From Patescibacteria group bacterium (lineage in GTDB: Bacteria; Patescibacteriota; Patescibacteriia; JAHIZJ01), in NCBI GenBank assembly GCA_041661625.1, contig JBAZUB010000002.1:1-64000 (forward strand): 64,000 bases of DNA, given 5' to 3'. Within the stretch, counting starts at the first letter, position 1; every line of letters begins with the position of its first letter. The translations under genes were made by a program, and so were the position numbers. Positions 1-4,882 of the stretch are shown in pieces. The notes beneath the pieces were generated by a model that worked only from the letters and a program-made list of their open reading frames with translations, was not told the origin of the DNA and searched no databases.

Positions 1-175
1 TCCGGTTGAGGTTTGGATTAATAGTGCGATTCAAGTTTGGATTAATCGTCCGGTTGAGGTTTGGATTAATAGTGCGATTCAAGTTTGGATTAATCGTCCG
101 GTTGAGGTTTGGATTAATAGTGCGATTCAAGTTTGGATTAATCGTCCGGTTGAGGTTTGGATTAATAGTGCGATT
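1..175. repeat. 24-bp tandem repeat in alternating A/B versions (48-bp higher-order unit)
   Basis: The core GTTTGGATTAAT recurs at 11, 35, 59, 83, 107, 131 and 155, exactly 24 bp apart. Two 24-bp versions alternate, giving a 48-bp unit. On the minus strand both encode INPNLNRT with different codons (Leu TTG/CTC, Asn AAT/AAC, Arg CGC/CGG, Thr ACT/ACG). The array is cut by the window edge. Confidence 0.95.
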
Positions 176-601
176 GATTATGGGGTTGCGACTTCGAGAT
201 ACAAATGGGGTATTAGAAGTTAGAAGTCCTTTAGCTTCAAAAATAATAGCGTCATTGATGTAGTAATTACCGACTTGGCTTCTTGTAAATCTGACAGCGC
301 CATCAGTAATATTTAGCGCACGAGTTAAGAATGTGACAAAATTATCTGTTGTCTTGATTACACTGACGCGAATGATTTCCGTTAACTCCGTGTTGTTTAG
401 GGTAAGCTGCAAATGTTTTATCCAATAATCTACAGCCTCTCTTTGTCCCATATTATCTAACCATGGTGCGCTAATTACCACCGACCACTTTGAAATATCC
501 TGAACGTCCTTCCAAAGCATAAACAAACTAATGGGACCTTTTTGTCTCTCGATTTGCTTTATTAGGTTTTTCAATTTATCTACCATCGTTTCTTTATCCA
601 T
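1..601 (-). CDS. HEPN-partner protein with C-terminal octapeptide repeats (partial, runs off the left edge)
   Basis: An open frame of 200 codons with no stop before the window edge. It starts at ATG 601 (or the in-frame ATG at 586) and overlaps the 3' end of the HEPN gene by about 22 nt, so the two are translationally coupled. Residues 1 to about 140 form a globular domain with LFMLWKDV and VVISAPWLD, a type I associate with partners of HEPN genes. From about residue 143 the protein becomes a tandem INPNLNRT octapeptide, seven INPN copies to the edge. The two DNA versions of the repeat differ only at synonymous positions on this strand, which supports real translation. Function unknown; a toxin-antitoxin or nucleotidyltransferase-like partner role is inference from the HEPN neighbour. 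Confidence 0.8.
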   Translation of the reverse strand, partial: MDKETMVDKLKNLIKQIERQKGPISLFMLWKDVQDISKWSVVISAPWLDNMGQREAVDYWIKHLQLTLNNTELTEIIRVSVIKTTDNFVTFLTRALNITDGAVRFTRSQVGNYYINDAIIFEAKGLLTSNTPFVSRSRNPIINRTINPNLNRTINPNLNRTINPNLNRTINPNLNRTINPNLNRTINPNLNRTINPNLNR

Positions 602-1005
602 GAAAAAAATCCAAACTTCCCAACTTCTAAAGCAACTAGCAATTCTTCCACGTCCTTTTTACCGTATTCACCTAATGTGTATCTTCGCTCAGGTTTCCAT
701 TTTGTAAGAAGTGACCAATTCTCAAATAGTTTTTTGTTTCGTCGATTTGCAAGGCTAATACTGTTTTGTAAACCAGACAGGAGTAATAATCTATCAAAAT
801 CATGCGAAGAAAATATCTGTTTCTCTTTACCATCATCGGGATATTCCTTAACCTTGAGATTTTTACAAATTCTTGCTTTCAGTGCAGTCTCTACAACATA
901 ACCACAAATATAAGCAGCGCCGTCGTAAAGGCGACTTTTCTTCAGCGCCTTAGCTTCCTTCAGCCGTGTTTCAGCAATAAGTTTTAGATCGTCGTACTTT
1001 ATCAT
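580..1005 (-). CDS. HEPN-domain protein
   Basis: 141 residues. The HEPN pattern is visible as YDGAAYICGYVVETALKARI (about residues 27-46), then HDFDRLLLLSG and a W..L..W.PE.RY tail. The R-x4-6-H ribonuclease motif of toxic HEPN proteins is not seen, so catalysis is doubtful. It lies just inside the leftmost cassette-like unit, whose GTTATATG head is 1085-1092, and is followed with overlap by the repeat-ended partner gene. HEPN pairs are often toxin-antitoxin-like; that role is inference. Start ATG 1005. No clear Shine-Dalgarno is visible. Confidence 0.75.
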   Translation of the reverse strand: MIKYDDLKLIAETRLKEAKALKKSRLYDGAAYICGYVVETALKARICKNLKVKEYPDDGKEKQIFSSHDFDRLLLLSGLQNSISLANRRNKKLFENWSLLTKWKPERRYTLGEYGKKDVEELLVALEVGKFGFFSWIKKRW

Positions 1006-1089
1006 CTATCTTTTCTTGTACCAACCATGTTTAGACACAAAATCACATTCTTGAAATTTTTCTTTGAAGGGAAAACATACATGCCATAT

Positions 1090-1250
1090 AACGGGCCGCG
1101 CCTGATGCGACGTGCCCGGAGCCACGCTCTGCGGGGTGACGGGCATGTCCGCATAGGCGCTGTTGTGCGATGTCGCGACTAGCGACGAGCGCAAACAGCG
1201 ACGGCAGGAGCGGCCCGTTGTGGCGAGGAGCGAAGCGATTTCGCCACAAC
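1090..1250 (-). mobile_element. Gene-less cassette with attC-like palindrome, copy 1
   Basis: On the minus strand this reads GTTGTGGCGA...TCGCCACAAC (1250 to 1217, perfect 10-bp ends), then an attC-like segment AACGGGCCGC...GCGGCCCGTT (1219 to 1090). It carries no credible gene. A second copy at 3751-3910 is about 98% identical (one substitution and a small indel region). In integrons a cassette begins with GTT, and its inverse core ending in AAC is complementary to its own start; that is the arrangement here. Confidence 0.65.
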
Positions 1251-1366
1251 GTTTGCGGATATGAGAAGTTGCTGCGGAGTGGAGGCGGTATCATTATACG
1301 CCCCGCCGGAACGGAGCAGCAATTTGGACGGAGGGGAATGTGATTTTTTGACGATTACCCCCACTA

Positions 1367-1395
1367 TTGACATTATAGTTTAATTGCGGTATTAT
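1367..1395 (+). promoter_or_regulatory. Sigma70-type promoter for the 99-aa gene
   Basis: TTGACA (1367-1372), a 17-bp spacer, TATTAT (1390-1395). The expected start is near 1402, 44 bp before the ATG. Confidence 0.75.
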
Positions 1396-1445
1396 TGAAC
1401 ATCCTTATTTGGAGTTGTTCCAAGTAAGTGAACACGGAGGGACCA

Positions 1446-1745
1446 ATGAACAGGTTTCAGAAGCTCATGCTCGCCGTTGCGGCTTTGCCCTGCGCGATCA
1501 CACTCATCTTGTTGGTTGCCACCCCTATCCTGTACCAGCCGTTCTACAATGCCGGATACGAGGCCGCAAACCTGGAGCGGAGCACCGCTCATACCTACCA
1601 AGGCGCCATCGACATGAACGCCTCGCATACGCCGCCGTCGCTCGCTACCGGGATCGATCCGGCTACCTGCCCCTTCTGCGCCCACGACTGGCGCGAACGG
1701 AGTAAGCTCGCCAACTACGGTGAGCATCCACATTGCGCAAGCTAG
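1446..1745 (+). CDS. Small single-pass membrane protein with CPFC motif
   Basis: 99 residues. ATG 1446 is preferred over an upstream GTG (1428) because GGAGGG lies four bases before it. Residues 4-28 form one hydrophobic N-terminal segment, either a membrane anchor or signal. The rest is polar and ends with a CPFCAHDW motif that could bind metal or form a disulfide. No family recognised. It has its own strong promoter, a 3' hairpin, and lies inside a long inverted repeat in the cassette-like array, antisense to the other cargo genes. Its GC content and strong SD resemble other orphan small genes here (28070, 28425, 29978). Confidence 0.65.
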   Translation: MNRFQKLMLAVAALPCAITLILLVATPILYQPFYNAGYEAANLERSTAHTYQGAIDMNASHTPPSLATGIDPATCPFCAHDWRERSKLANYGEHPHCAS

Positions 1746-1764
1746 TCGCCTTCGGGGGGCAGCC

Positions 1765-1813
1765 AAGACCTGGTTCGTGGAAACCCATCTCAGGGAATCC
1801 ATCGCCAGGTCTT
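1765..1813 (+). terminator. Possible terminator hairpin after the 99-aa gene
   Basis: AAGACCTGG (1765-1773) pairs with CCAGGTCTT (1805-1813) across a 31-nt loop, and a short TTTT follows. The long loop makes this weaker than other terminators in the window. Confidence 0.4.
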
Positions 1814-1857
1814 TTAACATTTTCAAAAATCACATTCCCCGGAGTCTCATATCCGCT

Positions 1858-1950
1858 GTTATATGATGTGGCGAATACCTTCAGCCATGTCATATAACGT
1901 TTGCGTATCATCTGCTGTGCCGCGGCAGCGCATGGCAGATATACGCTGTT
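1858..1950 (-). mobile_element. Mini-cassette head plus small attC-like site
   Basis: GTTATATGA (1858-1866) and TCATATAAC (1890-1898) are perfect inverted ends around a 23-nt spacer. The adjoining 55-bp palindrome runs from AAC (1896-1898) to GTT (1948-1950). Its stem pairs GCGTAT and ATCTGC with GCAGAT and ATACGC, leaving one unpaired C at 1909 like the extrahelical base of attC sites, with unpaired spacers beside the AAC/GTT ends. These are the structural marks of an integron attC site; the assignment is inference. Confidence 0.6.
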
Positions 1951-2023
1951 AGCTGATCGTATTCTTTTTCTTTTGTTCTCTAGCAAGAGAACGTGTGTAA
2001 AAAATCTTTCAAATTTCTTTTTC
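1948..2023. repeat. Inverted terminal repeat, left arm, of the dehydrogenase cassette
   Basis: It begins GTTAGCTGA, continues with a T-rich run and a hairpin GTTCTC-TAGCAA-GAGAAC (1975-1992), and ends with a 31-bp block (1993-2023). That block is a perfect inverted copy of 3679-3709. The hairpin position is conserved between arms but its sequence is not. Confidence 0.85.
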
Positions 2024-2082
2024 CGTTTTTGGGCGACGGGCAGAGGGGAATAAAAGGGGTGAATGCCCGGCGACCAAAACAC

Positions 2083-3660
2083 TCATTGAGATTCAGATAA
2101 AACCCTAATCATGTGTCCAAGAAGTTTGTACGTTTTTACTTTGATTGATTCTTGTGTTCCCCAGCCTGCTCTGTAGGTCAAAACATGGTTTGCTAATTGG
2201 TTTTGTAATTTACCATTAATATAATTATCAAGACACATTGTTTTTGTCGTTGGTAGACCCGGGTAAACATCAAGCCCACAGTATACCTCATTACTTAGCA
2301 TTCGTTCTGTTAATGCTGATTGATCCAGAGCATTGCCGTCGCTTGTGTTAATAAAGTATGAACCAGTCTTAATTATTTGGATTTTGTCTCTCGATAGCAG
2401 ATTTTTCGCCTTGTGAGCCTTTACATTCAAGGAAATAATATCTGAGTTCTTTATAAGATCATCTAAATCAAGATGCTCATATTTGTTGTTTTTGTCTGTC
2501 CCACTATAACAAACCTTCATCCCCCAAATAGCCGCAATTCTAGCGACATTATTGCCAATTCTTCCTAGCCCGATAACACCAAGAATCTTATTTTTCAACG
2601 TTTCGTTAAAATGGGATAATGATTGAAGGTCTATTGCAAGCCCCTTTTTTATTACTTTTATCTTATCAAGGGTTATGGTATCAATTTTCTTTGAATCAAA
2701 TATGACTATATCGTTGAGGGATAAGAGTTTATAAAATCCAGCAAAATGCGAATCCATATTCTTATAGACAGCAACATTCACACCAAATCCGTTCTGTAGA
2801 ACTTCTATAAGGTGATTTAAATTTTTTTCAGGAGCGAAAAAGCCAATATTCTTGCCCTCTAGTAATTTTGGAGGTACCACATCATCTAGTGATTTTCCAG
2901 TAAAATCTCCGTAGTGTTTAAGAGACCGGCCGATTTTGTGGAACTGATGAGAGAATTTTCCTTTCCTGGTATTTTTTTCATTGATATATGTCTTTCTGTA
3001 GTGTCGAAAAAGTTCTAACAAGACGCCGATCGTATAGTCTTCCTCTGTTTTTGCTTTTTGGTCTGTTTTCTTGTTTCGTTCAATTAATTCTAACAACATA
3101 TTTAATTCTAGCTCTGCTACAGCATCGGTTCCATAATCATCAACAGAAGCAGTATAAATACCTTTTTCGTGAGCTTTAGTAACGTTGAGTCTGTGTTCGT
3201 ACTCATGAGTCCAGGTAATAATCGCCTTGGGTTTTATTTTTTCCAAGACTACATCTGGAATTGCAGTCCAACATGTAATAACACAATCAGCGTCTCCAAT
3301 TCTATTTAATAAATTTTGGGCGGGGATATTGTCGCGCAATCCTTCTTCGACGTAACAATATGCAGTTTTTAGCTTTTCATGAATTTCTGGCGTTATACCA
3401 TCAAAACTTTCAGGAAGAGAGGATGGCCAAATAATAATCGTTGCATCTTCAGGCATTCTGTAATTTTCAGGCAATTCCCAGTTTTTCTCTTTTTGGTTGT
3501 ACTCCAAAGGTACCCTTTCAATTTTGGGGTTTTTTACTAATTCTTTGAGAATAGCTTCATGCTCAGGATAGAAAATGACAGTATCCAACACGACAACTTT
3601 GTTGAATTTATTTTTTAGTGGATTGTTCACAAGCGAGTAATTATTAACGAATCTTATCAT
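2083..3660 (-). CDS. D-isomer 2-hydroxyacid dehydrogenase-like NAD-binding protein (cassette-borne)
   Basis: 525 residues. A Rossmann motif GVIGLGRIGNNVA at about residues 364-376 and the later ISLNVKAH...FINTSDGNALD region match the NAD-binding domain of D-2-hydroxyacid (phosphoglycerate-type) dehydrogenases. The protein is longer than the usual 310-410 residues, with an N-terminal half and a middle helical segment (about 190-260) I cannot place. The catalytic Arg/Glu/His set is not all recognisable, so the substrate is unknown. Start ATG 3660 follows a GGAGAGGGG purine tract. It is flanked by about 75-bp inverted repeats and attC-like palindromes. Its AT-rich composition differs from core genes and suggests transfer. 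Confidence 0.75.
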   Translation of the reverse strand: MIRFVNNYSLVNNPLKNKFNKVVVLDTVIFYPEHEAILKELVKNPKIERVPLEYNQKEKNWELPENYRMPEDATIIIWPSSLPESFDGITPEIHEKLKTAYCYVEEGLRDNIPAQNLLNRIGDADCVITCWTAIPDVVLEKIKPKAIITWTHEYEHRLNVTKAHEKGIYTASVDDYGTDAVAELELNMLLELIERNKKTDQKAKTEEDYTIGVLLELFRHYRKTYINEKNTRKGKFSHQFHKIGRSLKHYGDFTGKSLDDVVPPKLLEGKNIGFFAPEKNLNHLIEVLQNGFGVNVAVYKNMDSHFAGFYKLLSLNDIVIFDSKKIDTITLDKIKVIKKGLAIDLQSLSHFNETLKNKILGVIGLGRIGNNVARIAAIWGMKVCYSGTDKNNKYEHLDLDDLIKNSDIISLNVKAHKAKNLLSRDKIQIIKTGSYFINTSDGNALDQSALTERMLSNEVYCGLDVYPGLPTTKTMCLDNYINGKLQNQLANHVLTYRAGWGTQESIKVKTYKLLGHMIRVLSESQ

Positions 3661-3678
3661 ATTTCCCCTCTCCTTAAT

Positions 3679-3753
3679 GAAAAAGAAATTTGAAAGATTT
3701 TTTACACACTCCGGGCAGCAGCCCGGAAAAAGAAAAGGAATATGTCAGCTAAC
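3679..3753. repeat. Inverted terminal repeat, right arm, of the dehydrogenase cassette
   Basis: A mirror of 1948-2023. The inner 31 bp (3679-3709) are perfectly complementary to the left block. The hairpin here is CCGGGC-AGCA-GCCCGG (3711-3726), different in sequence from the left-arm hairpin. The end is TCAGCTAAC (3745-3753), complementary to GTTAGCTGA at 1948. Confidence 0.85.
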
Positions 3754-3910
3754 GGGCCGCGCCTGATGCGACGTGTCCGGAGCCACGCTCTGCGGGGTGA
3801 CGGGCATGTCCGCATAGGCGCTGTTGTGCGATGTCGCGACTAGCGACGAGCAGAACAGCGACGGCAGGAGCGGCCCGTTGTGGCGAGGAGCGAAGCGATT
3901 TCGCCACAAC
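3751..3910 (-). mobile_element. Gene-less cassette with attC-like palindrome, copy 2
   Basis: A near-identical copy of 1090-1250. On the minus strand it is the first unit next to the recombinase gene: head GTTGTGGCGA (3910) to TCGCCACAAC (3877), then AACGGGCCGC...GCGGCCCGTT ending at the start of the dehydrogenase cassette (3753). Its position matches a first cassette joined to an attI site. Confidence 0.65.
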
Positions 3911-3979
3911 TAGGTCTTATACGAACTGAAAGTATAATATGCCCCAATTATTGCATATTTTTACTAATAATGCTAGTTT
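3911..3979. promoter_or_regulatory. attI-like / recombinase upstream region
   Basis: The short region between the array and the recombinase. It holds a palindrome TTATAC (3917-3922) / GTATAA (3932-3937) and a TATAAT at 3933-3938. In an integron the primary site and the integrase promoter would lie here. Neither role is proven by the sequence. Confidence 0.4.
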
Positions 3980-4015
3980 ATGGGTGACGGGAAATCTTAC
4001 CCGTTATTTTATTGT

Positions 4016-4837
4016 ATGACTATGCAAATTCAGCTCGAACAAACGGAAAAAGAGTTAAAAATGCGCAACTTTAGCCCCAAAACGATAACGATCTACTTGT
4101 GTGGGCTAAGGAGATATTTTGAATACAAGGTAGTGGATATTAGAGCTTATGATGAAAACAGCATAAAAAGCTTTCTCGCGCATCTGGCCAGCCGGGGGTC
4201 GTCTCCCCAGACCAGGAATACGTTTCTAAGTGCGATAAAGTTCTACTACCGGGATGTTATGAAAACCACCCCCAGGTTTGAGATACGATCGGCGAAGAAA
4301 AACCGGTACCTGCCGGTCGTCCTCTCTCGATCGGAGATTGATGTTATATTGAACTCAACATCAAACACTAAACACCGTCTGCTTTTGGCTCTGGCCTATG
4401 GAGCCGGCCTGCGGGTCAGTGAGGTGGTCGCGTTGCGGATTTACGACATTGATCTCAATGAACTGACGATCCATATTAAGCAAGCCAAGGGCAACAAGGA
4501 TCGGATCAGTGTATGTCCTAGTACGCTGGTGGCGGGTATGCGCGAGCTTATAGCCGATCGGGACGGCTCCGAATATGTTTTTAGAAGTGAACAGGGTGGC
4601 GGATTAACTACCAGGACAGCGCAAAAGACTTTTGATCACGCTCTAGAGAAATCAGGCGTAAGTAAGCCGGCAACGTTTCACAGTCTGCGGCATAGTTTCG
4701 CTACCCACCTGTTGGAAAACGGAGTGGACACGCGTTATGTCCAAGAATTACTCGGGCACCAAAACATTCGAACCACCCAGCTATATACCCAAGTGACTAA
4801 TCCGATGTTGAAAAAAATCAAAAGCCCGCTCGGTTAA
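4016..4837 (+). CDS. Tyrosine recombinase (Xer/IntI-like) beside the cassette array
   Basis: 273 residues from ATG 4016 (4022 and 3980 are alternatives). A start at 3980 would place the hairpin ACGGG...CCCGT (3986-4003) inside the gene. It has an N-terminal SAM-like core-binding domain (MRNFSPKTI...) and a C-terminal catalytic domain with GAGLRVSEV (Arg), KGNKDR (Lys), HSLRHSFATHLLENG (H-x-x-R), LGHQNI (His) and QLYTQV (Tyr nucleophile). The enzyme is transcribed away from the array, as integron integrases are. The extra segment that marks IntI between the KGxKDR strand and the HxLRH box is not seen, so it is closer to XerC/D. Predicted role: excision and insertion of the cassette-like units. 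Confidence 0.85.
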   Translation: MTMQIQLEQTEKELKMRNFSPKTITIYLCGLRRYFEYKVVDIRAYDENSIKSFLAHLASRGSSPQTRNTFLSAIKFYYRDVMKTTPRFEIRSAKKNRYLPVVLSRSEIDVILNSTSNTKHRLLLALAYGAGLRVSEVVALRIYDIDLNELTIHIKQAKGNKDRISVCPSTLVAGMRELIADRDGSEYVFRSEQGGGLTTRTAQKTFDHALEKSGVSKPATFHSLRHSFATHLLENGVDTRYVQELLGHQNIRTTQLYTQVTNPMLKKIKSPLG

Positions 4838-4844
4838 CGAGCGG
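4826..4844 (+). terminator. Hairpin at the recombinase stop
   Basis: CCGCTCG-GTTAA-CGAGCGG spans the TAA stop. No U-tract follows, so termination is uncertain. Confidence 0.4.
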
Positions 4845-4882
4845 TCGGACACTATCTCTAAATCCCACAACGAGCTATTTGA

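Larger units (their letters stand above)
1251..1860. repeat. Nested inverted repeats enclosing the 99-aa gene (expanded attC-like palindrome)
   Basis: The outer arms are GCGGATATGAGA (1255-1266) and TCTCATATCCGC (1845-1856), perfect 12 bp. The inner arms are GGGGAATGTGATTTTT (1333-1348) and its perfect complement at 1825-1840. A side hairpin TTGCTGC...GCAGCAA lies in the left arm (about 1269-1323). On the minus strand the ends read AACAGCGGAT...ATCCGCAAACGTT, matching the ends of the smaller palindrome at 1896-1950 (AACAGCGTAT...ATACGCAAACGTT). The enclosed gene therefore sits in the loop of a recombination-site-like palindrome. Confidence 0.6.

Noticed and set aside
1..240. CRISPR array at the left edge
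   Set aside because: Units are contiguous 24-bp tandem repeats without unique spacers.
6..263. Plus-strand ORF of 85 codons with FGLIVR repeats
   Set aside because: It is antisense to the repeat; repeat versions change residues on this strand but are synonymous on the minus strand, where a longer continuous gene exists.
1006..1194. Minus-strand frame ending just before the HEPN gene
   Set aside because: Its first two thirds run through the attC-like palindrome, also present at 3751-3910 without this gene, and there is no start codon in frame after the palindrome.
1948..3753. Reading the inverted repeats as a transposon with terminal repeats
   Set aside because: No transposase lies inside, there is no target-site duplication, and the ends obey the GTT/AAC rule shared with neighbouring units, which fits cassettes better. 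Not fully excluded.
3980..4015. Upstream ATG of the recombinase
   Set aside because: This stretch forms an ACGGG/CCCGT hairpin followed by a T-rich run, and family members start near MQIQLEQTEKEL.
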